From Desulfobacterium sp. (GTDB lineage Bacteria > Desulfobacterota > Desulfobacteria > Desulfobacterales > Desulfobacteraceae): a DNA stretch of 64,000 nucleotides. Below the pieces are notes generated by a model, which did no database searches, was not told the origin of the DNA, and saw only the letters and a list, made by a program, of their open reading frames with translations. Both the position numbers and the translations under genes were made by a program. Where the stretch lies: contig JAEINR010000013.1 in NCBI GenBank assembly GCA_016342325.1, forward strand, positions 37,572 through 101,571. The letters run 5' to 3'. Below are positions 54,589 through 63,948 of the stretch, piece after piece. Position 1 is the first letter of the stretch. Every line of letters starts with the position of its first letter.

Positions 54589-55080
54589 ATGAAACGACGC
54601 GAAAAGATCATACTACTGGTGGCGGTTTTGATGGGCGTTTACGGGCTTGCTGACTATTTTTTGTTATCCGGCGGTTCCGATGGATCCCAGGTCGTGGCTC
54701 AAATGGCGGAACAGGAGCTGGAAACCTATGTGTCCACCGCATCGGCACGGCTTGCTGTTGCCTCGATCAAGGACCGGGGGCACACGGATTATCTCATCTC
54801 AAAGGCCGAGGCCGACTGGACACGGGATCCCTTCAGGGCTGAATTAACCAAGGCGGTTGAGGATGCACAGCCCGTTTCCGACGCTAAAGACGCCGAGCTT
54901 GTGTATTCGGGATTCATCCGGGCCGGAAGCCTTTTGCTGGGGGTGGTCAACGGTATGGAATACAGGAGCGGTGAGATGCTTAATGAACTGGGGTATAAGG
55001 TTGAAGAGATTACACCTGCACAGGTGGTTCTGAGAACCGAGGCAAACAAAGAGATCATACTCTACTTGGAAGAGAATTAA
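54589..55080 (+). CDS. PilP/GspC-like pilus assembly protein
   Basis: Protein of 163 residues with an N-terminal helix (IILLVAVLMGVYGLADYFLL) and a C-terminal homology-region-like domain (YSGFIRAGSLLLGVVNGMEYR, GYKVEEITPAQVVLRTEANK). This fits PilP/GspC, which link the inner platform to the secretin. The secretin gene starts at the next base after its stop. Family call by layout and position. Confidence 0.65.
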   Translation: MKRREKIILLVAVLMGVYGLADYFLLSGGSDGSQVVAQMAEQELETYVSTASARLAVASIKDRGHTDYLISKAEADWTRDPFRAELTKAVEDAQPVSDAKDAELVYSGFIRAGSLLLGVVNGMEYRSGEMLNELGYKVEEITPAQVVLRTEANKEIILYLEEN

Positions 55081-56799
55081 ATGGAATCAGCTATGGGAAA
55101 CAAAATGTTCAGACACAGTACTATTCTGGCGGCATTGGTGGCTTTGGTCATGATTTCCGGTTGCAGCGCCCTGGGGGAAAAAGAGCCAAAACCGGACGGC
55201 TTTGAAAAATGGAGAATCATGGCAGAGGATTCCAAAGGGTACACGCCCGATCCAAGGAAGTATGATATTGCCCTTGAGGAGGATGCCCGGGAGCGGGAGA
55301 AGGTAGAAGCCCAGCAGCGGCTGAAAAAGGAAAAAGAGCTCCAGGCGGTCAAACCGCTTCCTGACATGCCCGTGACCATGAAGATGCATGACGTGTCCGT
55401 GTCCGTGTTGCTCAGAACCCTTGCAAGGGCCGCAGAGGTAAACATCATGATCAACGAGAGCGTCACGGGTCAGGCCAAGATCAACATTTCTAACATTCCC
55501 TGGAACCAGGCCTTTGAGGGCCTTCTTTCCACCTACGGACTCACTTTTGAGTGGACCGGGGATATCTTGAGGGTGATCACGGTGGAGGATCTGAACAAGG
55601 ACATCGCCCTAATGGAGGCCAAGCAGAAGTTTGAGAAGAGCAAGAAAACCCACTCCATTGCCATGCTTGAAATCGCCCAGGAGGAGGCAAAGTTGGACCC
55701 CCTGGTCACTCGGATCGTGAAGATCGACTATGCGGATCTGGCTCCCCTCAGGGCCAATCTTGAGGCCTTCCTGGTTGCCAGTAAAAAGGATATAAAGAAG
55801 AAGAAAGGGGCGAAAAAAGGTGACGCAAAGAATGCCTCTGCAGAGCTCCGGGGTACGATCCTCATGGACGCCAGCACCAACTCCCTGGTCCTCCAGGCCA
55901 CCCAGAAAGATATCAAGAAGATCATGCCCATCATTCAAAGATTGGACCGGCCCACGGACCAGATTCTCATTGAAGCCCACATTGTGGAGGCTAACTCCGA
56001 CACAGCCAAGGAACTTGGGATCCAGTGGGGGGGACTCGGTCTTAACACCACCGGAGATTATAATAACTGGCTCGGCGGGCCTCTGGGCAAGATTGATAGC
56101 TCCCTGGTGCAATCGTCGGATGATGCAACGGACAAGGCGCCTGCCGGGACGCCCATTACCCATCTGCCGGGTATTGGGAACATCATGAATTTCCCCTCCT
56201 CGGAAAAAGCTGGTACTGAAGGATGGGCGGGCATGGCCCTGGGTCTTGTCCATGAAAATGTCGGGAAAAACATTCTCTATGCCCAGCTCACCGCCCTCCA
56301 GGAAGAGGGGAAGCTCAACATCCTTTCCAAGCCTTCCATCAGTACCATGGACCATCGAAAGGCCACCATTGAATCCGGCAAGTTGGTTCCCTTCCAGACC
56401 ATTGAGGACGGTGATATCAAAATCGAATGGAAGGATGCTGTGATCAGCCTGGAGGTGACGCCCCACGTGGTCAACCAGGATGTTGTCCGCCTGGAGATCG
56501 TGACCCACAAGGATGAGTTGGACTGGACCCACACGGTTGCGGGGAATCCCACCATCGTCACCAAGAACGCTGAGACAAAGGTGGCCCTCTATGACGGCCA
56601 GACAACGGTGATCGGCGGACTCAACAAGGAAAAGGTTCTGGAAGGTGAGGCCGGGGTGCCCTGGCTCAAGGATATCCCGGGACTGGGAAAGCTGTTCAGG
56701 AGCAACTCTAAGTCCCAGGACATGGAGGAGCTTTTGATCTTTATTACGCCCCATATTCTGAAAGAGAAGGGCGCACAATTGAAGAAGGTGAATGACTAA
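55081..56799 (+). CDS. mshL: Secretin, MshL/PilQ type outer-membrane channel
   Basis: Outer-membrane pore for the pilus. Protein of 572 residues with a lipoprotein signal (LAALVALVMISGCSALG; Cys modified). STN/N-domain LLRTLARAAEVNIMINESV, a Lys-rich low-complexity loop (KKDIKKKKGAKKGDAK), then the secretin core (ILIEAHIVEANSDTAKELGIQWGG, ALQEEGKLNILSKPSISTMD, VSLEVTPHVVNQDVVRLEI, GLNKEKVLEGEAGVPWLKDIPGLGKLF, ELLIFITPHIL). Confidence 0.93.
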   Translation: MESAMGNKMFRHSTILAALVALVMISGCSALGEKEPKPDGFEKWRIMAEDSKGYTPDPRKYDIALEEDAREREKVEAQQRLKKEKELQAVKPLPDMPVTMKMHDVSVSVLLRTLARAAEVNIMINESVTGQAKINISNIPWNQAFEGLLSTYGLTFEWTGDILRVITVEDLNKDIALMEAKQKFEKSKKTHSIAMLEIAQEEAKLDPLVTRIVKIDYADLAPLRANLEAFLVASKKDIKKKKGAKKGDAKNASAELRGTILMDASTNSLVLQATQKDIKKIMPIIQRLDRPTDQILIEAHIVEANSDTAKELGIQWGGLGLNTTGDYNNWLGGPLGKIDSSLVQSSDDATDKAPAGTPITHLPGIGNIMNFPSSEKAGTEGWAGMALGLVHENVGKNILYAQLTALQEEGKLNILSKPSISTMDHRKATIESGKLVPFQTIEDGDIKIEWKDAVISLEVTPHVVNQDVVRLEIVTHKDELDWTHTVAGNPTIVTKNAETKVALYDGQTTVIGGLNKEKVLEGEAGVPWLKDIPGLGKLFRSNSKSQDMEELLIFITPHILKEKGAQLKKVND

Positions 56800-56805
56800 A
56801 CCGCC

Positions 56806-58374
56806 ATGGAGTATTACCGGATATTAAATCTTGAGCAGGAGCCTTTCTCCAATTCACCGGACCCGGGGCTGTTTTTCAACTCAAAACAGCACCTGGAGGC
56901 CCTTCAGATGCTGGAAATATCCATCCGTCTGAAGCGCGGGCTCAGTGTGGTCACGGGAAACGTGGGAACCGGCAAGACCACCATCAGCCGCCAGCTTGTG
57001 AAGCGGATTTCAGACGACCCGGAGCTCAACTATTTCCTTGTGCTGGATCCGGGGTTTAAAACGGTAAATGATTTTCTTGGCTATCTGCTGAACCTGTTCA
57101 CCGGGGAGAATCCCCTTCCGGAAGAGGATGAAAACAGCACCAAGGAGCGGATCAAAAATGTCCTCTTCACCCAGGGGGTCGATAAGAAGATCACAACGGT
57201 TCTGATCATTGACGAGGGGCAGAAACTGCCGGTCTTTTGTCTCGAGGCCCTGCGGGAGCTGTTGAACTACGAGACCAACGACCAAAAGCTTCTACAGATC
57301 ATCATCTTTGCCCAAATGGAATTTGATGATGCGGTGGCCGGTCTGGATAATTTCAAGGACAGGATCAACTTCCGGTACTCCCTTGGCCCCCTGACCTTCA
57401 GGGAGACCCGGGGAATGATTCAATATCGCCTTGAGCGGTCCGGGGTGCCGGGAACCAAGGGAACGATCTTTTCTTCGTTGGCCTATCTTGCAGTGTACCG
57501 CTTTACTAAAGGTTATCCGCGGAAGATTGTCAACCTTTGCCATCACATCATCCTGGCCCTGATCATTCAGAACAAATCCAGGGCCGGATGGTTTCTGGTG
57601 CGGGCCTGCGGGCTCAAGGTTTTTCCGAAAAAACGGGTCTCATCCGGTTTTAAACCGGTGTTCCCAGTGGTTTTGATTCTGATCCTAACCGGTGCCGGTC
57701 TGTTTTACAGGCTCGAGCCGTCAAGGGTCTTTTCCCTGATTGAACAATTCCAGGGAAAGGCCGGGGCCGTTGAAACCCGTGAAACCGCTTCCCAGGCCCG
57801 GACCACGACAATGGTTGATGCCTATGAAATTCCTCCCATGCCCCCACGGGCAGAAGTGGCAGACGTGCCCGCTCCCCAATCGGTGCCGGCCATGGCCTTG
57901 CCCAAAACCTACGGTAGCCTGAAGGTGCCAAAGGACGTGCCCCTCTATTCTATGGTGGAGAAGGTGTACGGCACTTTTAACCGGCGCATTCTTACAACCT
58001 TGCTTACGGCCAATACAAAGATCAAGAACCCCAACCGTATCAGGGCGGGTATGACCATTGAATTTCCGGTGCTGGATTTGAAAGGCCAGGGCTGGAACCC
58101 GGATACGGTCTGTATTCTGTTTGCCAAGCATTCGAATTTCAGGAAGGCCTATGCTGCGGCACGGCAGTGCCCGGCAGGGGAGGTGGATGTGAGGATTCTT
58201 CCCCTGTGGAAAGACCCTGGATTCATTTTTTTGGTGGTGGTGGACCGACCCTTCAACACCTTGGCTTCGGCCAAGGCTTTTAAACAGCAGATTTCAACAA
58301 CCGTTGCGACCCTTTGCACCCCTTTGGAACATGCGGCAGCAGCGAAACAAGACCATAAGAGGATACTATTTTGA
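56806..58374 (+). CDS. mshM: ExeA/MshM-type AAA ATPase with LysM-like and SPOR-like C-terminus
   Basis: Protein of 522 residues. AAA domain: EPFSNSPDPGLFFNSKQHLEAL, Walker A GNVGTGKTT, Walker B VLIIDEGQKLP, FKDRINFRYSLGPLT. One transmembrane helix near 285-305 (FPVVLILILTGAGLFY). The periplasmic tail holds a LysM-like segment (VPLYSMVEKVYGTFNRRILTTL, PNRIRAGMTIEFPVL) and a final SPOR-like segment (FIFLVVVDRPFNTLASAKAFKQQI). Both types bind peptidoglycan; ExeA normally uses PF01471 instead. It probably opens or docks the wall for the secretin. Confidence 0.85.
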   Translation: MEYYRILNLEQEPFSNSPDPGLFFNSKQHLEALQMLEISIRLKRGLSVVTGNVGTGKTTISRQLVKRISDDPELNYFLVLDPGFKTVNDFLGYLLNLFTGENPLPEEDENSTKERIKNVLFTQGVDKKITTVLIIDEGQKLPVFCLEALRELLNYETNDQKLLQIIIFAQMEFDDAVAGLDNFKDRINFRYSLGPLTFRETRGMIQYRLERSGVPGTKGTIFSSLAYLAVYRFTKGYPRKIVNLCHHIILALIIQNKSRAGWFLVRACGLKVFPKKRVSSGFKPVFPVVLILILTGAGLFYRLEPSRVFSLIEQFQGKAGAVETRETASQARTTTMVDAYEIPPMPPRAEVADVPAPQSVPAMALPKTYGSLKVPKDVPLYSMVEKVYGTFNRRILTTLLTANTKIKNPNRIRAGMTIEFPVLDLKGQGWNPDTVCILFAKHSNFRKAYAAARQCPAGEVDVRILPLWKDPGFIFLVVVDRPFNTLASAKAFKQQISTTVATLCTPLEHAAAAKQDHKRILF

Positions 58375-60080
58375 GGCAGCGGAAAAAACTGGGAGAGATG
58401 CTCATCGAGGCGGGACTTATTGAAAAAAGCCAGCTTGACAAGGCGCTTTTCAGCTATCGCAATTCCGGCCTGAAGCTGGGCCAGTACATGGTCAGGGAGG
58501 GGATGGTCAGCGAAGCGGCCATCGTGAATCTCATTTCTGAGCAGGTGAACATCAAGAAGTATGATCCCACGGCCTACTCCATCGGCCCCCATCTCGGCAA
58601 GATCATGGACAACGAGGATGTGGCACGGTTCCAGGCCATTCCCCTTCAACGCCATGGCAGTATCCTCACCGTTGCCATGACAGACCCTATGGATATCACG
58701 GCCGTGGATGACATCGAGGTGAGGACCGATTCCGAGGTGGAGGCGGTGATCTGCACGGAGCAGGATTTTAATCTCCTCGTGTCCACGGTTTACGGCACCT
58801 ATTCCGGCAAGAACGGGGTGATGGAGCAGCTCCAGGAGATAGAGGAGCTGGATGTGGTGGAGGAGGAAGACACCAGCCATAACAATAATATCTCAGCCAC
58901 CTCCCTTGCCGACATGGCAGAGGAGGCCCCGGTGATCCGGCTTGTGAACTCCGTCCTCACCCAGGCCGTACGAGAAGGGGCAAGCGACATCCACCTAAGT
59001 CCTGAAAAGGAGTATGTGGAGATACGGTTCCGGGTGGACGGCAGGCTCCACCATGTACCGGCCCCGCCCAAGGGGTTGTTTCTCTCCATGGTCTCCCGGC
59101 TGAAGATCCTTGCAAACCTCGATATCTCAGTTTCCAGGATTCCCCAGGACGGCCGGTTCACCGTGTTTGTCAGTGACAAGGAGATCAACATCCGGGTGTC
59201 CACCATTCCCACGGTGTACGGGGAAAACGTGGTCCTCCGGCTCCTTGATACCAGTTCCGGCATCTACAGCCTTGAAAAACTCGGCGTCTGTTCCAGGGAC
59301 ATCAAAACCATTGAAACCGCTATCAAGATGCCCTACGGCATGATCCTTAGCACCGGTCCCACGGGCAGCGGCAAGAGCACCTCCCTGTTTTCCATGCTCA
59401 AGATCATCAACACGCCGGATACCAACATCATCACCCTGGAAGACCCGGTGGAGTACCGAATGGAGCATGTCCGCCAGGCCCAGCTCAACCGTAAGGCAGG
59501 CATGACCTTTGCCTCGGGCCTTCGCTCCATCCTTCGCCAGGACCCGGACACCATCATGGTGGGTGAGATCAGGGATTCCGAAACTGCCGGCGTGGCGGTC
59601 CAGGCGGCCCTCACCGGCCATATGGTCCTCTCCACGGTCCACACCAACGATGCCGCAGGCGCCATCACACGGTTCATCGACATGGGCATCGAACCCTTTC
59701 TTGCTTCCTCCGTAATGCTGGTGACCATTGCCCAGCGCCTCATCCGGAAGGTGTGCCCCCACTGCAAGGAATCCTATAAGCCTTCGGACGAGGCCCTTCG
59801 GTTTTGGGGCCTTGAAACCGCCCAGGGCGTGGATTTTGTGAAGGGGAAAGGGTGCTTTCACTGCAAGGACACCGGCTACAAAGGACGAACCGGGCTCTAT
59901 GAGGTGCTCCAGATCGACGACGACGTCAGGGAGATGATCCTCACGGGCAGATCCGCCCAGGAGATCACCCGGACCTGCGCCTTGTCCGGCCAGCTCACCA
60001 CCCTGAAGATGGACGCAGCCCAGAAGGTTGCCAATGGCATTACAACCGTAGAAGAGGCTGCTTCGGCAGTGATGATGTAA
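58371..60080 (+). CDS. mshE: Pilus assembly ATPase, GspE/PilB/MshE type
   Basis: Hexameric motor of 569 residues: N-terminal MshEN-like domain (LGEMLIEAGLIEKSQLDKAL, MVREGMVSEAAIVNLISEQ), NTD, Walker A GPTGSGKSTS near 330, Asp box, Walker B TIMVGEIRDSETA, and the zinc tetracysteine CPHCKESY / CFHCKDTGYKGRTG. MshEN domains can bind c-di-GMP; the window's diguanylate cyclase makes this of interest. TTG start overlaps the previous stop. Confidence 0.95.
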   Translation: MRQRKKLGEMLIEAGLIEKSQLDKALFSYRNSGLKLGQYMVREGMVSEAAIVNLISEQVNIKKYDPTAYSIGPHLGKIMDNEDVARFQAIPLQRHGSILTVAMTDPMDITAVDDIEVRTDSEVEAVICTEQDFNLLVSTVYGTYSGKNGVMEQLQEIEELDVVEEEDTSHNNNISATSLADMAEEAPVIRLVNSVLTQAVREGASDIHLSPEKEYVEIRFRVDGRLHHVPAPPKGLFLSMVSRLKILANLDISVSRIPQDGRFTVFVSDKEINIRVSTIPTVYGENVVLRLLDTSSGIYSLEKLGVCSRDIKTIETAIKMPYGMILSTGPTGSGKSTSLFSMLKIINTPDTNIITLEDPVEYRMEHVRQAQLNRKAGMTFASGLRSILRQDPDTIMVGEIRDSETAGVAVQAALTGHMVLSTVHTNDAAGAITRFIDMGIEPFLASSVMLVTIAQRLIRKVCPHCKESYKPSDEALRFWGLETAQGVDFVKGKGCFHCKDTGYKGRTGLYEVLQIDDDVREMILTGRSAQEITRTCALSGQLTTLKMDAAQKVANGITTVEEAASAVMM

Positions 60081-60081
60081 T

Positions 60082-61308
60082 ATGACCCTATACACTTACA
60101 CGGCAATCAACGAAAACGGCAACGATATCTCAGGTGAGGTGGATGCCGAATCCACCGAGCTTGCCCAGCAGATCATCGTCAACCGGGGCCATATCCCGGA
60201 ATCGGTCAAGAAAAAGAGCGGGGCAAGCCAGAATCAATCCGATTTCATGACACGGCTCACCGACGCCATGACCCCGGTGAAACCCAGGGAACTCATCCTC
60301 TTTACCAAGCAGTTCAAGACCATGATCCAGGCCGGCGTCTCCATGCTCCAGATTCTCTCCATCATGGAGGCCCAGACCGAGAACAAACGCCTGCGTCGCA
60401 TCATCTCCCAGATGTCCGAGGATATCCGGGAGGGCGCTTCCCTTTCCATGGCCTTTGACAAGCATGAAAAGGTGTTCTCCCCCCTTTACTGTTCCATGAT
60501 GCAGGCAGGCGAGTCCTCGGGGTCCTTGCCCGACGTGCTGGAGCGACTCATCTACATCATCGAGCATGAGCACAAGGTAAAGTCCGATATTAAGGCGGCC
60601 ATGCGGTACCCCATGATTGTCTGCTGTTTTCTCGGGGTCGCTTTTACTGTGCTGCTGACCTTTGTTATTCCAAAGTTCGTGGGGATATTTAAAAGTGCGG
60701 GTATAGATCTGCCTTTGCCCACAAAAATCTGCATGTTCCTATATTCCGGATTGAGCAACTATTGGCATGTGATGCTCATTGCCACGGGTGTATCCATCTT
60801 CGTGCTGGCGAAAATTCTCAAGACGGAAAAAGGCAAATATGTAAGGGACAGAACCCTCATGGCCACCCCTCTCATCGGCCCCCTCTTTGTAAAGTCTGCC
60901 ATGTCACGGTTTGCCTCCATCTTTGCCATCCTCCAGTCCAGCGGTGTCACCGTGCTTGAATCCATGGATATCCTGACCAACACCATTGCCAACGCCGCCA
61001 TCACAAGGGAGTTTGTCAAAGTCAAGGAGCTATTGACCGAGGGCAGGGGCATTTCCGAGCCGTTGCGCAAGGCCAAGTATTTTACCCCCATGGTGATCAA
61101 CATGGTGGCCATTGGAGAGGAATCGGGTAATCTCGACGAGATGCTCCAGGAGATCGCCGTTCACTACGACTCCGAGGTGGAGTATTCGACAAAGAGTCTT
61201 TCAGAGGCAGTGGGGCCATTGCTCACTGTTGGCCTTGCCGCAGTCGTAGGATTCTTTGCCCTGGCAATATTTCTGCCTATGTGGGATCTGACTAAGATGG
61301 TGCATTGA
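60082..61308 (+). CDS. mshG: Inner-membrane platform protein, PilC/GspF/MshG type
   Basis: Protein of 408 residues with duplicated T2SSF domains: FTKQFKTMIQAGVSMLQIL, LPDVLERLIYIIEHEHKVKSDIKAA and second half SRFASIFAILQSSGVTVLESM, MVAIGEESGNLDEMLQEIA. Three to four helices. Rotated by the ATPase to extract pilins. Confidence 0.95.
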   Translation: MTLYTYTAINENGNDISGEVDAESTELAQQIIVNRGHIPESVKKKSGASQNQSDFMTRLTDAMTPVKPRELILFTKQFKTMIQAGVSMLQILSIMEAQTENKRLRRIISQMSEDIREGASLSMAFDKHEKVFSPLYCSMMQAGESSGSLPDVLERLIYIIEHEHKVKSDIKAAMRYPMIVCCFLGVAFTVLLTFVIPKFVGIFKSAGIDLPLPTKICMFLYSGLSNYWHVMLIATGVSIFVLAKILKTEKGKYVRDRTLMATPLIGPLFVKSAMSRFASIFAILQSSGVTVLESMDILTNTIANAAITREFVKVKELLTEGRGISEPLRKAKYFTPMVINMVAIGEESGNLDEMLQEIAVHYDSEVEYSTKSLSEAVGPLLTVGLAAVVGFFALAIFLPMWDLTKMVH

Positions 61309-61313
61309 GGTTT

Positions 61314-62654
61314 ATGAGAAAACTTTCCATCAGCATCTATGTGCTTGTTCCCCTGATATTCGGGTTGTGTTCTGTTTTTTCCTTTGTTGTTTCCTTCCAG
61401 ATAACCGACTACTGCTTTGATCGAAACAGATCCCCCCAGGGGATACTTGTCCTGGCCGGTAGTCTTGTGTCGTTTGTTTCAGCTCTTATCGCTTATCTTA
61501 TCATCCGGTTTGTGATGAAACCCGTTGAGCAATTCATCCAAAAGGCAAGACACTCCTCTGTTGTTAACGTGAAAGAAGATGAAGAGGGTGAAGGCGCAAA
61601 CTCCGCTGATCAGATGGAGGCGTTTACAAAGGTTTTCGACCAGGTGGCCCAGGCCCTGGACACCATAGATGCTGAGCATCTTTTCCCAAATGTCATTGGA
61701 AAGGGCCGGGCCATGCGCCAGGTCCTCTCCCAGGTCGTCAAGGTGGCCCGCACCGACTCAACTGTGCTTCTCCTTGGCGAGAGTGGAACGGGCAAGGAGC
61801 TCATAGCCGAAAGCATTGTTGAGCAGAGCTCCCGTAAGAACAAGTCATTTGTAAAAATTAATTGCGCTGCTATCTCACCTAACCTCATGGAGAGCGAACT
61901 CTTCGGCCATGAACGGGGAGCCTTCACTGGTGCTGTTGCCCAGAAGCAGGGCTGCTTTGAACAGGCAAACCAAGGCACCCTTTTCCTGGACGAGATCGGG
62001 GACATGCCAGTGGAACTCCAGGTAAAGCTTTTGAGGGTACTCCAGGAATCTTCGTTCTTCAGGGTGGGGGGCGACACCCCCATCACAGTGGATGTCCGCA
62101 TCATTGCGGCCACAAACAAACGGCTTGAATCCATGGTGGTAGACCAAAATTTCAGGGAGGATCTATTCTACCGCATCAATGTGTTTCCTGTGTCCCTGCC
62201 GCCCCTCAGGGAACGGCAGGAGGATGTGCCGGTTCTTGCCACCTATTTTCTGGAAAAGATGGCTCCTGGAAAAGCGTTTGATCCGGCTGCCGTTGAACTC
62301 ATGGAAAATTATGCCTGGCCGGGCAATGTTCGTGAGCTTGAGAATGTTGTGGAAAGGGCGTCTGTCATGGCAGACAACCATATGGATGTGGGGGTAGATC
62401 ATCTTCCCAACCTCCTCAAAACAGCAGCCCCCGAAGCTATGGCTCACTCCTTTTCAGGCTCGCTTTCCCTTGATGAGACATTGAAAGAGATCGAGAAACG
62501 ACTGATCTGCGAGGCGTTGAAAAAAAACCGGGGGGTCCAGGTCAGGGCTGCGGAAAAATTGGGCATCAACCAGCGAAGTCTCTGGAACAGGGTCAAGAAG
62601 TATGAAATTGATGTGAACGCTTTTAAGGTTGAGGAAAATAACTATGTTTGTTAA
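61314..62654 (+). CDS. Membrane-anchored sigma-54-dependent activator
   Basis: Protein of about 446 residues with two N-terminal helices (about 8-28 and 43-66), a short linker, and a full sigma-54 activator AAA domain: Walker A LGESGTGKELIAE, GAFTGA (near 200), Walker B GTLFLDEIGDM, and a Fis-type helix-turn-helix (NRGVQVRAAEKLGINQRSLWNRVKKY). It has no receiver or PAS domain. ATG 61314 or TTG 61305 can start it; both overlap or touch mshG. A sigma-54 promoter and a pilin gene follow directly, its probable target. Confidence 0.88.
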   Translation: MRKLSISIYVLVPLIFGLCSVFSFVVSFQITDYCFDRNRSPQGILVLAGSLVSFVSALIAYLIIRFVMKPVEQFIQKARHSSVVNVKEDEEGEGANSADQMEAFTKVFDQVAQALDTIDAEHLFPNVIGKGRAMRQVLSQVVKVARTDSTVLLLGESGTGKELIAESIVEQSSRKNKSFVKINCAAISPNLMESELFGHERGAFTGAVAQKQGCFEQANQGTLFLDEIGDMPVELQVKLLRVLQESSFFRVGGDTPITVDVRIIAATNKRLESMVVDQNFREDLFYRINVFPVSLPPLRERQEDVPVLATYFLEKMAPGKAFDPAAVELMENYAWPGNVRELENVVERASVMADNHMDVGVDHLPNLLKTAAPEAMAHSFSGSLSLDETLKEIEKRLICEALKKNRGVQVRAAEKLGINQRSLWNRVKKYEIDVNAFKVEENNYVC

Positions 62655-62803
62655 AAGACTCCAGGTTTTGAGGCTTGATCTCCATTTTTTGGAGATGGTG
62701 ATACGCCCTGAATGTTGGCGTTTGAGCCGGGAGATGGCGAATACTCTTGAAATAACGGCGTGGAGTCTGAGTGTGCGAAATAAAGACGAATTAACGTTCA
62801 TTC

Positions 62804-62819
62804 TGGCATGACTCTTGTA
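62804..62819 (+). promoter_or_regulatory. Sigma-54 (-24/-12) promoter of the pilin gene
   Basis: TGGCAT-GACTC-TTGTA: GG of -24 and TTG of -12 with five-base spacing, as consensus TGGCAC-N5-TTGCW. About 80 bases before the pilin start. Confidence 0.75.
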
Positions 62820-62899
62820 ACGTGATTGTAAAAGGAAAATCGAAAATGCTCGTGTGAGCGAATTGTTATTATTATAAATTTTAATTAAAGGAGTGAACA

Positions 62900-63301
62900 A
62901 TGGAGAAGAGAAACATTGTCAGGAATCAGAAGGGTTTTACTCTGATTGAGATTATTGCTGTGTTGGTTATTTTGGGTATTTTGGCTGCTGTGGCTGTGCC
63001 TAAGTATTTGGATATGACTGCTGATGCTCAGGAAAAAGCAGCTGAAGGAGTCTATGGAGCCGTTCAGTCTGCTGTGTCCTTGAATTTTGCTAAAGGTGCT
63101 TTGGACGGTACCAATACCATTATTACTACTATGGCCTCTGTAATAAACGTAATGGAAAGTACGCCAGAAGGGTGGACTGCTACGGGGCAAACGTTAAGTA
63201 TTGCTAAAGGTGGTACTACATATACAATAACAATAGGTGCAGCAGAAGTCTTAGGCGTAAGTCCTGCTGTAGTTACAAAAGCGTGGACTGCGACGCCGTA
63301 A
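62900..63301 (+). CDS. Type IV (MSHA-like) major pilin
   Basis: Protein of 133 residues: 12-residue leader MEKRNIVRNQKG, then FTLIEIIAVLVILGILAAVAVPKY with Glu5 of the mature chain. AAAGGAG precedes ATG 62900. Codon use is more AT-rich (many TTG, GTT, GCT) than in the pilus assembly genes, as often in pilins. No conserved C-terminal cysteine pair is seen. Needs a prepilin peptidase encoded elsewhere. Confidence 0.94.
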   Translation: MEKRNIVRNQKGFTLIEIIAVLVILGILAAVAVPKYLDMTADAQEKAAEGVYGAVQSAVSLNFAKGALDGTNTIITTMASVINVMESTPEGWTATGQTLSIAKGGTTYTITIGAAEVLGVSPAVVTKAWTATP

Positions 63302-63305
63302 TCGC

Positions 63306-63360
63306 ATAATCCGGGGACACCTTACTTAATTGGAATAATCCGGGGACACCTTACTTAATT
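63306..63360. repeat. Tandem 26-bp repeat (GGGGACACC family)
   Basis: Bases 63306-63331 and 63335-63360 are identical (ATAATCCGGGGACACC + TTACTTAATT). They precede a Y1 transposase gene and are probably its cognate repeat. Confidence 0.85.
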
Positions 63361-63425
63361 GTGAGGAAAATTCGGAAGTGTGTTTTTAGTTAGGTGTTTT
63401 TAGCCCTTTGAAGGGGTTTGAAAAG

Positions 63426-63460
63426 GAGGGTTGGGCCAGATGTGGCTCAGCCCTCTTTTT
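63426..63460 (+). terminator. Intrinsic terminator after the pilin
   Basis: GAGGGTTGGGCCA and TGGCTCAGCCCTC form a 13-base stem with two G-U pairs, loop GATG, followed by TTTTT. Confidence 0.88.
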
Positions 63461-63597
63461 GTTTGAAGTTTCCTAGTCTCTGGACCCCTTCCTGTAGAAT
63501 TCATATTTTCTCTCCCAGTGATCTGTGATAGATTGTTAATGTATCCAATGTGGATAAACATCTCTCTTCAAATTTATCAAAATCAGGATGGCTTATC

Positions 63598-63948
63598 ATG
63601 GCACGAATGGCGAGAGCTGTTGCGCCGGGAAAACCCCACCACGTAGTTCAACGGGGCAACAGGCGTCAGCAGACTTTTTTTAATAATGAAGATTATCAAA
63701 GTTATTTGACGTTAATGTCCGAATGGTGTGCCAAGTTTGAGGTGCAGACGTGGGCGTATTCTCTCATGCCAAATCACGTCCATTTGGTAATGGTTCCTGA
63801 AACAAAGGATGGCTTAAACAGAGCCGTCGGTGAAGCCCACAGACGGTACACCCGACGGATTAATTTTCGTAAGAAGTGGCGTGGTCATCTATGGCAGGGA
63901 CGGTTCTCTTCTTTTATCATGGAAGAGTATAGTGGACCCAGGTTTTAA
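63598..63948 (+). pseudogene. REP-associated (Y1) transposase, 3' part cut off
   Basis: Start ATG 63598. The Y1 domain has GKPHHVVQRGNRRQQTFF, HUH motif LMPNHVHLVMVP, HRRYTRRIN and GHLWQGRFSSFIME. The sequence then turns into EYSGPRF-stop and lacks the helix with the catalytic Tyr (normally followed by NPVRA). The break lies near 63930, followed by TGGACCCAGGTTTTAAGACAG, which looks like the end of another element. Thus it is inactive. It differs strongly from the other RAYT at 41-42 kb. Confidence 0.78.

Noticed and set aside
55609..56778. Long open frame (389 codons) antisense to the secretin
   Set aside because: The secretin on the plus strand has all family motifs; the antisense frame has none.
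62629..62811. 60-codon frame between the sigma-54 activator and the pilin
   Set aside because: It overlaps the activator end and runs into the sigma-54 promoter; no homology or good ribosome site, though a tiny peptide cannot be excluded.
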